Origin: Cognataquiflexum gelatinilyticum
GTDB lineage: Bacteria; Bacteroidota; Bacteroidia; Cytophagales; Cyclobacteriaceae
Direction of reading: 5' to 3'
NCBI RefSeq assembly: GCF_024813435.1
Contig: NZ_JANAEZ010000001.1
Coordinates: forward strand, 1 to 64,000
DNA: 64,000 nucleotides
The notes beneath the pieces were generated by a model. The model was given only the letters and a program-made list of their open reading frames with translations, did not search any database and was not told where the DNA came from. Of this stretch, positions 51,474 to 60,774 are shown piece after piece. Every line of letters begins with the position of its first letter. The first letter of the stretch is position 1. A program made the translations under genes and the position numbers.

Positions 51474-53954
51474 TTAAAGTATTATCTGCGCGCTTACTTT
51501 AACCCCAAAAGAATTTGCGCCCGGATTATCCAAATAGGTTAGTCTATGGAAAAAATCCACCCTGAAGAACTTGAATATATTTTCAATACCATACCCTAAT
51601 TCAATGTAAGGCAGATCCTGATCCAATCTTCCAAAAGCAGGAAAAGGATTTCCATCTGCATCCAGATCCGAGGAGTTCATCAGGTTTTTGTCACTGACAC
51701 TTCCCCAAAGCACATTTGCATTGGCCACAGCCCTCCATTTGAGTTTCTTGATCAAAGGGATCCAGTTTAACCCAAATCCCTCAAAAGAATGTCTGTAACT
51801 CAAACTTGCAAACCGATCACTTGCAAATTCATTGAAATTCATCAAGTTAAAAGCCACAGTGGTATAAAAGATGGTCTCGTTTCCTATGTGGTTTTCAAGC
51901 AAAGGATATGGTACTGTGCCTCGAACAAAACCCGACCTTAATTCATACCTAGAGACGCCTATCAGCCCCAAGTTGAGCTTTTGGTACACACTCAAGACAT
52001 ATTTTTGATAATTGATATCTCCGCCAAGGCTATTCAGTCCCTGTGTAAACCTAAAATCAAAAACCGGCCATTTTACCGGACCAAGGGAAACACGATAATT
52101 GTCATTAATGATGTTTACCTCATCTTTTCCATACCTGATTCCAAGGTTGACCTGTGCAAGGTCAAACCTACTTTGGTATGTCCCTGTATTTTCATCCAAA
52201 TAATTGAAATCAAAAACCGGATCAAATTCCTTCCTTGTAAATCCGGCAGTCAGGTTAAAACCTTTGAATACTTCACGCTGTGAGATCAGGCGATAATATT
52301 TGGCATAATAGGGTTTATTTAAAGTTCCAAACCTCGATGCCGCAAGAAATATACTGTTGAGTGAAAGGTTTTCAATTTCCAATCCCACCTGATCTATTTC
52401 CCTTTGGGTATTGATCTGAATGGTTGTCCACCTCTTCCGGTCCAGTATTTTGGTTCCTGAAAGGAAGTATTTGAACTGATTGTCTGCAAAACCATAGGCC
52501 AAGTAACCCGATAAAACATATTTATTGCTGAATTTTAGGTTTGTCCGGAGTCCTGCCCCCAATCTAAGGCCTTCAACATTATTGTAATTTAAAAGACCTG
52601 TCCAAGGTCCAAGGTCAACTTTCCCGACAGGCAAAAACCCGGTTCCCAAAAACTTGATTCCCTCTGAGTAAAACCTGATTACCGGAATCCTGCTCAGGGT
52701 ATCCACCATCTGACGGGAAACAATTTCCTGGTCTGAAAGCTGCTCGGGTCTAACACTTTGCCAAAACTCCTCAGTTCCCTTGTCAAAATCTTCTTTGAGC
52801 TGTATGGCCTGAAAATAGAAACTTGGAGGCTTCGGATTGTTTACTGTGAAATTCTGTCCTGAATTGTAGAATTTGGCAAGCAGACCAACCGTATTTTCTG
52901 TGATTTTGGAGATTTTGATTAGTATACGGGTTTTGGATGGAAGCAATGGTCCTGCATCGGTGGCTACCAATTCCTGTTGGATTTTAATCCTTTCTATAAA
53001 GTTAAGGTTAGCCGATTTTGGGATCGTCAAATCCACCTGCTTCAATGCATAATCTTCCTTTTTGATCCAAATGGTTCCTTTAAATGCCAAATCCTGTTCC
53101 CTGAGCGGATAAACTTTCAGCATGTAGCAAAAATCCTCTCCGACCATCACTGAATCCATCAGGTCGTAATCGTAAAAAGTCTTCCAACCATCTGCAATCG
53201 GTGAGACGAATTCCTTTTCTACGATGGTTAACCAGTTTCTATAAAAATTATATTCCTGAAATGCCGAACCCGTGATTTGAGATACCGTCGTCCCATCCGT
53301 AATTCCCACGCCACTCAGTTTGGAGTTTTCGATGACTTCCTTTTTCAACAAAGGATCTGTCCGGAAATAGAATTTAGAGTAGGTTTCTGAAAAGAAAACA
53401 GGAAGGATTTTTTTTCCTTCATCATTGGTTAGCTGCTTGATGCTGTCCATCACCGCAATGACCTTTTTGACTTGGTTTCTCTCTTTGAAAGCCCCTTCTA
53501 CCTCATCCAAATCCAGTTCTATTTTTGTATAGTTTTCAGATTCGTAGGCTGTTAGGTTTCTCTTATCAAACTTCTCTTTCATCTCCACAGCTTTTCGGAT
53601 GATAGGAAAAGCAGGGTTTTCACCTGATTCAAAAACAAACTCTGAGAGGTTGAAAGTAGAGGGAACCAGTTGAAAATTGATGAGGATTGATTGGGAATAA
53701 ATCACCGGTTTGCTTTGAGAAATGTACCCGACATAACTTACCTGAAGGCTATCCGCCTTGACTGTTGTCGAAATCGTATAATTTCCTTCAAAATCTGTGG
53801 TTATACCTACTTTGGTTCCTTTCAGAATCACACTTGCAAAAGGAATTGGATCGCCTGTTTCTATGTCCGTTACTTTACCTTTAATGACATATTGGGCAAG
53901 GGAAACACTCAAAAAGCCAAAAAAAATAATCACTGATAAAAGTATACTTTTCAT
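51474..53954 (-). CDS. DUF5686-type outer-membrane protein with carboxypeptidase-regulatory-like domain
   Basis: 826 residues with a signal peptide ending VSLAQ. Residues about 22-100 form a CarboxypepD_reg-like beta domain (GKVTDIETGDPIPFASVILK, DFEGNYTI, VSYVGYISQ). The middle (about 105-400) is the DUF5686 region, and the rest (about 430-826) is a series of amphipathic strands ending in a hydrophobic FGVKVSAQIIL, typical of an outer-membrane barrel. Found throughout Bacteroidota; function unknown, perhaps assembly or transport. The gene ends 165 bp before thrS. Confidence 0.8.
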   Translation of the reverse strand: MKSILLSVIIFFGFLSVSLAQYVIKGKVTDIETGDPIPFASVILKGTKVGITTDFEGNYTISTTVKADSLQVSYVGYISQSKPVIYSQSILINFQLVPSTFNLSEFVFESGENPAFPIIRKAVEMKEKFDKRNLTAYESENYTKIELDLDEVEGAFKERNQVKKVIAVMDSIKQLTNDEGKKILPVFFSETYSKFYFRTDPLLKKEVIENSKLSGVGITDGTTVSQITGSAFQEYNFYRNWLTIVEKEFVSPIADGWKTFYDYDLMDSVMVGEDFCYMLKVYPLREQDLAFKGTIWIKKEDYALKQVDLTIPKSANLNFIERIKIQQELVATDAGPLLPSKTRILIKISKITENTVGLLAKFYNSGQNFTVNNPKPPSFYFQAIQLKEDFDKGTEEFWQSVRPEQLSDQEIVSRQMVDTLSRIPVIRFYSEGIKFLGTGFLPVGKVDLGPWTGLLNYNNVEGLRLGAGLRTNLKFSNKYVLSGYLAYGFADNQFKYFLSGTKILDRKRWTTIQINTQREIDQVGLEIENLSLNSIFLAASRFGTLNKPYYAKYYRLISQREVFKGFNLTAGFTRKEFDPVFDFNYLDENTGTYQSRFDLAQVNLGIRYGKDEVNIINDNYRVSLGPVKWPVFDFRFTQGLNSLGGDINYQKYVLSVYQKLNLGLIGVSRYELRSGFVRGTVPYPLLENHIGNETIFYTTVAFNLMNFNEFASDRFASLSYRHSFEGFGLNWIPLIKKLKWRAVANANVLWGSVSDKNLMNSSDLDADGNPFPAFGRLDQDLPYIELGYGIENIFKFFRVDFFHRLTYLDNPGANSFGVKVSAQIIL

Positions 53955-54088
53955 AATGGTTTATAGGTACGGCTCAAAACACGCAAAAGTCTTGGAAAAG
54001 TTCTAATTCTGTTGTTTTTGAAATGGAAAAAGAACGCTTCATAGTTTTATGCCCCAAAATTATACTGTTCAAAAATAAATCCCATCCT

Positions 54089-54096
54089 TATATTTG
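54089..54096 (+). promoter_or_regulatory. Candidate -7 element before lhgO
   Basis: TATATTTG fits the TAnnTTTG consensus of the phylum and lies 18 bp before the chosen ATG. No clear TTTG -33 box is seen at the expected distance. Tentative. Confidence 0.3.
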
Positions 54097-54114
54097 TCTG
54101 CAATTATACAGAAA

Positions 54115-55320
54115 ATGACATACGATATCATCATTGTAGGAGGAGGAATAGTAGGCTTGGCCACGGGCTTAAAAATCAAGCAACAAAAACCTGATCTGAA
54201 AGTCGCAATTCTAGAAAAGGAATCCGAAGTAGCCAAGCATCAAACAGGCAACAACAGCGGGGTCATCCATTCGGGACTTTACTATAAGCCGGGTTCTTTG
54301 AAAGCCACCAACTGTATCAATGGCTACCATGAACTGATTAAATTTTGTGAAGAGGAAAATGTTCCTTTTGAGCTGACAGGAAAGGTCGTTGTCGCTACCA
54401 GACATGAACAGGTTCCGATTTTGAACGGGCTTCTGGAAAGGGGATTACAAAATGGATTGACAGGAACACGGGCAATATCTTTGGATGAGTTGAAGGCTTA
54501 CGAACCTTACTGTGCCGGGTTGGCTGCCATCCATGTCCCCCAAACAGGAATCGTCGATTACAAAGTGGTGGCGCAGGCATTTGCTGCAAAGTTTGAAGCA
54601 ATCGGCGGGACCATTTTTTTCAACCATAAAGTAAATGAAATCAAAACCTTGAACGGGATCTCTTATGTCAGGTCGGCATACCATGAATTTGGCTGCAAAC
54701 TTGTGATCAACTGCGCAGGCCTGTATTCAGACAAAGTCGCCCAAATGAACCAAATAGAAGAGATTGATGTCAAAATCATCCCTTTCCGCGGTGAGTATTA
54801 CAAAATCAAAAAAGAACGGGAATACCTGGTCAAAAACCTTATCTATCCTGTTCCCGATCCAAATTTCCCTTTCTTAGGCGTCCATTTTACGAGAATGATG
54901 AAAGGCGGTGTTGAGGCCGGACCCAATGCAGTTTTGGCATTTAAGAGAGAGGGGTATAAACGCTCTGACATCAACTTATCAGAGTTGGGAGAAACACTTG
55001 CATGGCCGGGATTCCAAAAAGTAGCGGCAAAATATTGGAAAACCGGAATGGGTGAAATTTACCGATCTTTTTCCAAAGCCGCATTTACCAAAGCATTACA
55101 GGAATTGATTCCCGATATTAATGAATCAGATTTGGTGGATGGTGGTGCAGGTGTGCGTGCCCAAGCATGCGACCGAACAGGTGGCTTATTGGATGATTTC
55201 AGCATCAAAGAGAGTGAGTTTGCAATCAATGTACTGAACGCCCCCTCCCCTGCTGCAACGAGTTCTTTGTCGATTGGCGGTACTGTCTGCGAATTGGCTT
55301 TGAAGAGATTTGGGAAGTAG
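54115..55320 (+). CDS. lhgO: L-2-hydroxyglutarate oxidase
   Basis: 401 residues from ATG 54115 (MTYDIIIVGGGIVG); a TTG 21 bp upstream is not needed. The FAD-binding motif is VGGGIVGLATGLKI; GNNSGVIHSGLYYKPGSLKA, the FRGEYY segment, GAGVRAQACDRTGGLLDDF and APSPAATSSLSIG are the LhgO pattern of the DAO superfamily. It oxidises L-2-hydroxyglutarate to 2-oxoglutarate. Monocistronic, followed by a dispersed-type repeat. Confidence 0.9.
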   Translation: MTYDIIIVGGGIVGLATGLKIKQQKPDLKVAILEKESEVAKHQTGNNSGVIHSGLYYKPGSLKATNCINGYHELIKFCEEENVPFELTGKVVVATRHEQVPILNGLLERGLQNGLTGTRAISLDELKAYEPYCAGLAAIHVPQTGIVDYKVVAQAFAAKFEAIGGTIFFNHKVNEIKTLNGISYVRSAYHEFGCKLVINCAGLYSDKVAQMNQIEEIDVKIIPFRGEYYKIKKEREYLVKNLIYPVPDPNFPFLGVHFTRMMKGGVEAGPNAVLAFKREGYKRSDINLSELGETLAWPGFQKVAAKYWKTGMGEIYRSFSKAAFTKALQELIPDINESDLVDGGAGVRAQACDRTGGLLDDFSIKESEFAINVLNAPSPAATSSLSIGGTVCELALKRFGK

Positions 55321-55322
55321 GG

Positions 55323-55421
55323 TCGTCACTCTGAGTGAAGCGAAGAGTCTCACCTAAATTTTATGAGATCCTTCAGTTCCCGTAGAAAACGGGACAGGCA
55401 GTACCTCCTTCAGGATGACGA
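55323..55421. repeat. Imperfect palindromic repeat of the TCGTCA-CTCTGAGTGAAGCGAAG type
   Basis: The ends TCGTCACTCTGA (55323-55334) and TCAGGATGACGA (55410-55421) are imperfect inverted repeats. Inside are GAGATCCTTCAG and a small hairpin CCCGT/ACGGG (55379-55393). From memory, sequences reading GTCATTCTGAGTGAAGCGAAGAATCTC recur as dispersed intergenic repeats in Bacteroidota. It sits between the convergent lhgO and fusion genes, where it may also act as a hairpin terminator. Confidence 0.6.
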
Positions 55422-55484
55422 ATACCCAAAATTTCATTTCCCTTCGGAATGTTATGGAAAATCTTAAATACTTAGAATATTTAC

Positions 55485-57335
55485 CTACTTCAAGGCAGGC
55501 AACAAATGTTTCCAGATTAAATTGATTTCACCCTGCATATCCTGAATATTGGCTGTAGCCACAATGACGGCATCTTTTTCAGGTAGAACCAATACAAACT
55601 GACCATTGGCCCCATCTGCGCGGTAGGAATTGTGGCGGCTTCTCCAAAGCTGGTAGCCATAGCCTTGAAGCCAATCGCTGTCTTTGGCTTTCACTTTTAG
55701 GTTTTCTCTTTTGACACCGGCTGGCAGTGAAGGAACTTGGGCGGTGCTTGCCTCTTCTATCCAAGCTTCTGAAAGCAACTGTTTGCCATTCCATTTACCT
55801 TTTTGGAGATAAAACTGTCCCAACTTGGCCAAATCTTCAGTTTTCAAATGAAGTCCCCAACCACCGACAGGAATTCCCTGCGGACTTTCTTCCCACCTGG
55901 CTGCCACGATTCCCAAAGGTCTGAACAACCTCGGCTGCAGGTAATCTATCACCCTTTCCCCTGTGGTTTTTTGAAGTATGGCAGACAGGACATAGGTCGC
56001 AAGGCTGTTGTAAACATACATCGTCCCGGGTTGATGATCGACAGGGACCGCTAAGAAAGCTTCCACCCAATCCTTTTCTGTTTCGCTTCTAGTGGCCCTT
56101 GTAGGATCGGTATCATGTCCCGTAGTCATGGTCAAAAGATGCCTGATTTCCATGTTTTTGAGGTTCTCACTGACATCGGAAGGCAGTTTATCAGGAAAAA
56201 ATGAAATTACTTTGTCATTGACTTTGAGCAGTCCTTCCTGAACGGCAAAGCCTATTGCAGTTGAAGTAAATGTTTTACTGACTGAATGAAGTACATGGGG
56301 TTTGTTAGCAGCATTGTCTCCAAACCAATACTCTGCCACCACTTTGCCATGCCTGATTATCATCAAGCTGTGAAGTTCCTGTCCGCTGGCTTTTACGGCT
56401 TCAAGATAATTGGCAATATTTTTTGGATTTACATTTTCCGCAGCCGGATCACTTCTAGGCAATGCTTTGACCAAGGAAGGGAAATTGACCAAAGCAATCC
56501 CTTTGCCAGAGATGGCTTTTTTGACTTTTTCACTCGTCCAAGTGTAGGTGACACCTTGACGGTCCTCAGCTACATTTTCATAACCGATATGGCCCACACC
56601 CTGCATTTCGACGTTATCGTAGGAAGGATGGTCTACAAACATGTAACTTTTGCCCGGCTCAAGCTTGTCCAGCATACGGATAAATGCAGCTTCTTTTTCG
56701 GCAGAGGTGATTTTAGCTCCCTCATAAGTCGCTCCTGAAATCCCCAAACCCTGCATCACAGCCCTACTCATCACCGGCAAATCATATTCTGCAGAGAGGC
56801 GGTCTACCATTTCAGCCACCTTGGGGTCAAAACCTGTCGAACCCATATGCCCTGAAAGATGGCTGATCTGAGGAACATGCTTCAATGCAAACTCAATCTG
56901 TGCCCTGAATTCCTGTTCAATTTCTTCCAGATTCCATTTGTTTTCAGAAATGGCCAAACTGGGATAGTTCTTATTTGGCCCCATCATGGGTAAAAAGTAA
57001 CCGTCCGCATCCACAAGACTCGGCGCCTGGGTCAAAGGCCTCCACTTGATGCCATCCCATTCGGAAGTGATAACCAAGTGCAGTCCCACATCAATTGCAG
57101 TGTTTTTTCGGAGCAATTGTGCAGCTTCGGGAAACCATGGCGTGACGACCATCAGCTCAATGGAGGTCTCTATGCCATTGACAAAAGTCTCTATGCTCGC
57201 AAGATTGGCAGAGCGGCTCGAACCCATGTCATCTCCCCTTACGATCAGCTTTGGACCACTGACTTGCTGTCCAAATACCGAAAGGGAGACTAAAAGAAGA
57301 AATCCTAAGAGCGCATGTTTTTTGAAAAACTTCAT
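55485..57335 (-). CDS. Secreted fusion of YdjC-like deacetylase and beta-lactamase-fold serine hydrolase
   Basis: 616 residues with a signal peptide ending SVFGQ. Residues about 28-295 are a YdjC/ChbG-like carbohydrate deacetylase: metal/catalytic residues Asp35-Asp36 (RGDDMG), His86 (VGLHL) and His163 (SGHMG). Residues about 300-616 are a class C beta-lactamase-like domain with SVSK (Ser351, Lys354) and YNSLATY. The frame is continuous through the junction, and both active sites look intact. The second domain is a paralogue of the serine hydrolase at 10836-12353. Substrate unknown; the two domains may act on one glycan or peptidoglycan-derived molecule. Confidence 0.85.
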   Translation of the reverse strand: MKFFKKHALLGFLLLVSLSVFGQQVSGPKLIVRGDDMGSSRSANLASIETFVNGIETSIELMVVTPWFPEAAQLLRKNTAIDVGLHLVITSEWDGIKWRPLTQAPSLVDADGYFLPMMGPNKNYPSLAISENKWNLEEIEQEFRAQIEFALKHVPQISHLSGHMGSTGFDPKVAEMVDRLSAEYDLPVMSRAVMQGLGISGATYEGAKITSAEKEAAFIRMLDKLEPGKSYMFVDHPSYDNVEMQGVGHIGYENVAEDRQGVTYTWTSEKVKKAISGKGIALVNFPSLVKALPRSDPAAENVNPKNIANYLEAVKASGQELHSLMIIRHGKVVAEYWFGDNAANKPHVLHSVSKTFTSTAIGFAVQEGLLKVNDKVISFFPDKLPSDVSENLKNMEIRHLLTMTTGHDTDPTRATRSETEKDWVEAFLAVPVDHQPGTMYVYNSLATYVLSAILQKTTGERVIDYLQPRLFRPLGIVAARWEESPQGIPVGGWGLHLKTEDLAKLGQFYLQKGKWNGKQLLSEAWIEEASTAQVPSLPAGVKRENLKVKAKDSDWLQGYGYQLWRSRHNSYRADGANGQFVLVLPEKDAVIVATANIQDMQGEINLIWKHLLPALK

Positions 57336-57711
57336 AGCAGAAAGGTGTTTTTGGGTAAAATAGGTTTATTGAAAATCAATTTTAAAACCTTTCCAATTAA
57401 CTGGAAACGATCTACACACCGAAAATAAAGCCAAAAACAGGAAGGATTGTTACCGTTCAAAGCATTTGCAAAAACAAGTTTGAATATTCTGGAAAGAAAG
57501 AAGACCGGCCCGAGATATCCTCAGACCATAAGTCGAAAGGTTGATTTAACCTAATCAACTAGAAAAATAATCCGAAGGAAAAATTAATCTCACTTTTATA
57601 CAGGTTAACCCAACATTGATTTTCTATAAAGACGTATCGAGCAATTGCCATCCAAAGTCGGTTTTTGGATCAAAAAAACATTTTGTAGATTACAATACAA
57701 ATTGTGATCTT
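57336..57711. other. Gene-free divergent region with two inverted repeats
   Basis: 376 bp between the fusion gene and the amidohydrolase. It holds TTTCCA-N6-TGGAAA (57390-57407) and GTTGATT-N6-AATCAAC (57540-57559), both with 6-bp spacers, the form of dimeric-repressor operators. No promoter match is convincing and no RNA gene is seen. Confidence 0.4.
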
Positions 57712-59442
57712 ATGAAATTCAACGCATCATACCTCTCAGTTTTCTTGCTTGTCTGCATTTTTTTTTCATGTAACAGACCTCTCGAAAATTCCCAAATGGA
57801 AAATGTCACACTATATCATGGAGGTGATATCCTGACGATGGTCGGTGACCAGCCACAATACATTGAAGCACTTGTAGCCAAGGATGGGAAAATCGCTTTT
57901 ACAGGTAGTTTAATTGAAGCTAAAAAGAATTACCCTAGCCCTGCCTTGGAAGTAGACCTGAATGGAAAAACACTCCTTCCCGGGTTTATTGATGCACATG
58001 GCCATATTTTCAACACAGGAATACAGGCACTTGCAGCCAATTTATTGCCTCCACCTGATGGTGAGGGACAGGACATCCAATCCCTTTTGGATATCCTGGC
58101 AGATTGGAAAGGTAAAAACCAGGATGTAATCGATAAATTTAATTGGATCATCGGTTTTGGGTATGACGATTCCCAGCTTAAAGAAAAGGTGCATCCCACC
58201 GCTGAAGATCTTGATAAGGTTTCCAAGGATATTCCTGTGATCATTATCCACCAATCGGGACATTTGGCCTCTATGAACAACAAAGGCCTTCAACTCATGC
58301 GCTATGTTGAAGGAATAAAAAACCCTCCGGGTGGGGTTATCCGTCGGATTGAGGGAACCACAATCCCAAATGGCGTATTGGAGGAGATGGCATTTTTTGT
58401 TCCTATTTTCAAAATATTTGGAAGTCTTGATTCAGAAGCCAATCAAAGAATCGCTTTGGCCGGTCAGGACTTGTACATGGCATTTGGTTTTACCACAGGT
58501 CAGGAAGGTCGGGCCAACAAGGATGCTACCGAAATACTAAAAAGCCTGGCTCAAAAAGGTCAGATTTTGATTGATATCGCCGTTTTTCCTGATATTCAAA
58601 CTCAATTGGATTATATCAAAGAGGTTGGTGTAAGCGATACCTATCAAAATCATGTCAGGGTAGCAGGGGGCAAAATCTCTCTGGATGGATCTCCCCAAGG
58701 AAAAACAGCATGGCTTTCAAAACCATATAAGATCCCTCCAACAGGTCAGGATAAATCTTACAGGGGGTATCCTGCCATTCAGGAAGATTCAATTGTATTC
58801 TCTTTGATAAATGCGGCTTTCGAAAATAACTGGCAGATATTGGCCCATTGCAACGGGGATGCTGCCGCCGACCAATATATTCGTGCAGTTAGCAATGCCG
58901 CTGCCCTTTTTGGAAATGAAGACAGGCGCCCGGTCATGATCCATTCCCAAACAGTGACCGATCCACAACTTGATCAAATGAAGGAACTTGGGATAATTCC
59001 ATCTTTCTTTGGGCTGCATACTTACTATTGGGGGGATTGGCATGTCAACGAAGTTTTGGGAAAAGAGCGTGGCTTCAAGATTTCCCCTGCGGGTACCGCC
59101 CTGCGCAAAGGAATGATATTCAGTCAGCACCATGACTCCCCCGTCATATTGCCAAATAGCATCATGATCTTACACACTGTGGTAAACAGGACTAGCCGTT
59201 CAGGCCAAATTATCGGGCCGGATGAAAGGATAAGTCCCTACGATGCTCTGAGAAGTATCACTGTTTGGTCGGCATTCCAATATTTCGAGGAAAAATCAAA
59301 AGGGACATTGGAAGTGGGCAAACTAGCTGATTTTGTTGTTTTGGATAAAAACCCCTTAAAAGTGGAGCCGTCTACCATCAAAGACATCAAAGTAATAGAA
59401 ACCATTAAAGAAGGGAATTCGGTCTATCAAAAGAAAGATTAA
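57712..59442 (+). CDS. YtcJ-type amidohydrolase lipoprotein
   Basis: 576 residues from ATG 57712. The N-terminus MKFNASYLSVFLLVCIFFSC is a lipoprotein signal with acylated Cys (FFSC). An upstream in-frame ATG would disrupt this. PGFIDAHGHIFNTG is the metal-binding HxH of the YtcJ/amidohydrolase-3 group, and later ILAHCNGDAAADQYI and HSQTVTDPQL carry more metal-site residues; the C-terminus LEVGKLADFVVLDKNPL closes the beta-sandwich. It probably hydrolyses an N-acyl or similar bond outside the cytoplasm. 266 bp of unremarkable sequence follow. Confidence 0.85.
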   Translation: MKFNASYLSVFLLVCIFFSCNRPLENSQMENVTLYHGGDILTMVGDQPQYIEALVAKDGKIAFTGSLIEAKKNYPSPALEVDLNGKTLLPGFIDAHGHIFNTGIQALAANLLPPPDGEGQDIQSLLDILADWKGKNQDVIDKFNWIIGFGYDDSQLKEKVHPTAEDLDKVSKDIPVIIIHQSGHLASMNNKGLQLMRYVEGIKNPPGGVIRRIEGTTIPNGVLEEMAFFVPIFKIFGSLDSEANQRIALAGQDLYMAFGFTTGQEGRANKDATEILKSLAQKGQILIDIAVFPDIQTQLDYIKEVGVSDTYQNHVRVAGGKISLDGSPQGKTAWLSKPYKIPPTGQDKSYRGYPAIQEDSIVFSLINAAFENNWQILAHCNGDAAADQYIRAVSNAAALFGNEDRRPVMIHSQTVTDPQLDQMKELGIIPSFFGLHTYYWGDWHVNEVLGKERGFKISPAGTALRKGMIFSQHHDSPVILPNSIMILHTVVNRTSRSGQIIGPDERISPYDALRSITVWSAFQYFEEKSKGTLEVGKLADFVVLDKNPLKVEPSTIKDIKVIETIKEGNSVYQKKD

Positions 59443-59708
59443 GTTTTAGAACAAAATAATCCAAAGTGATCATTCAGAACCCCCAAAAGTCCACCCCGAG
59501 ATGCAAGGATCGGGTTAAAATGCGCAAGGTTGGGAATTGTATTGGAGGGAAAAATAAATGAAAGATAGATGGCAACGACCCGGAATAAGCTAAACTTTTT
59601 TGAATCAGGATTTCAAATACCGAAAAAATAAATGGGTGTTATTACGAATTCCAACCAGTTGAATTTTCTAATCAACATCCGAAGGGGGTTACCGAATTAG
59701 TCAAGAAC

Positions 59709-60680
59709 CTACCCTACCGGCAAATTCAAAAACTCCAAAAACCTGTACTCCGCCCATGTAAATTCCTGACCGGGAACCAAAAATCCGGTGTGACCTCCCC
59801 TATTGGGCATTTCAAGAAAAATATGGGGATGGGTTTCGGCAAGCTTGACGGGAAAGCAGCGGTCCATGATCAGCGGATCATTGAGTGCATTGATGATCAA
59901 AGTCGGGATCTGGATATGCTCCATCCAATTGTCGGCACTGACGCTTCGGTAAAAATCCTGCGCATCCCTGAATCCATGCACTTTGGCGGTAAAGTGGGTA
60001 TCGAATGTGTCAAAGTCTTTGACTGATTTGAGCAAATCCAAATCTACCAATCCCGGAAACTGTTCCCCTTTCACCTGTATTTTAGCTTTCAGCTTACCGA
60101 GAAACCTGTTTTTATAAAATGCATTTCTCTTTTCTCTCAATGTTGCTGCCGAGTCAGGCAGGTTGCAGGGAGTGGAATAAACGGCCGCTCTTTTGATTTT
60201 TGAATTGAGGTCAAGTCCGTTTTCTCCCAAATATTTCAAAGTCTGTGCTCCCCCCATGCTGATTCCTGCCAGATAATAGGATTCGTAAGTAAGGGATTTT
60301 TCGACATGGTCGATGACAGTTTTTAGGTCATATGAAGCACCGTGATGGTAAAGAATTGGACCTTTGTTCATCTCTCCTCCACAGGACCTGTTGTTCCAAG
60401 CCAAGGCATCGAATCCATGTTGGTTAAACAGTTTGGCCAATCCCATGGCATAATGCCGGTCAGAACTTCCTTCCAATCCGTGAGAAATGATCAGTAGTTT
60501 TTTGCTTCCAGTTTTGGACCAATCCAGGTTCAAAAAATCCCCATCAGGAGTATTGATCTTTTCCCTCGAATATTGGATCCCTTGAATTTTTCTAAAAATA
60601 CTGGGTATGATCGTTTCCAAATGCCCGTTGAAAAGGAATTTAGGAGGTTTACCATAAGTGGATTTTCCAATCAAAGGCAT
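59709..60680 (-). CDS. YheT family alpha/beta hydrolase
   Basis: 323 residues from MPLIGKST; an ATG 45 bp upstream adds hydrophobic residues that do not fit the family. SHGLEGSSDRHYAMGLAKLF, the nucleophile elbow GISMGGAQ, NALNDPL (acid) and RGGHTGF (His) form an intact catalytic triad pattern. FNGHLETIIPS near the N-terminus is YheT-specific. Probable carboxylesterase of unknown natural substrate, cytoplasmic. Divergent from the M20 gene. Confidence 0.9.
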   Translation of the reverse strand: MPLIGKSTYGKPPKFLFNGHLETIIPSIFRKIQGIQYSREKINTPDGDFLNLDWSKTGSKKLLIISHGLEGSSDRHYAMGLAKLFNQHGFDALAWNNRSCGGEMNKGPILYHHGASYDLKTVIDHVEKSLTYESYYLAGISMGGAQTLKYLGENGLDLNSKIKRAAVYSTPCNLPDSAATLREKRNAFYKNRFLGKLKAKIQVKGEQFPGLVDLDLLKSVKDFDTFDTHFTAKVHGFRDAQDFYRSVSADNWMEHIQIPTLIINALNDPLIMDRCFPVKLAETHPHIFLEMPNRGGHTGFLVPGQEFTWAEYRFLEFLNLPVG

Positions 60681-60774
60681 AAAAAAGGAGAAGTTAAGAA
60701 GGCGAAAATAAAAACATATCCACAAAACAGGGAAATATTTGTTTTATTTGGTTTACAAAAATAAATCAATCCCG

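Noticed and set aside
59443..59708. Possible small gene or RNA between the amidohydrolase and YheT genes
   Set aside because: No frame with family features, no strong hairpin with T-run; regarded as plain intergenic sequence.
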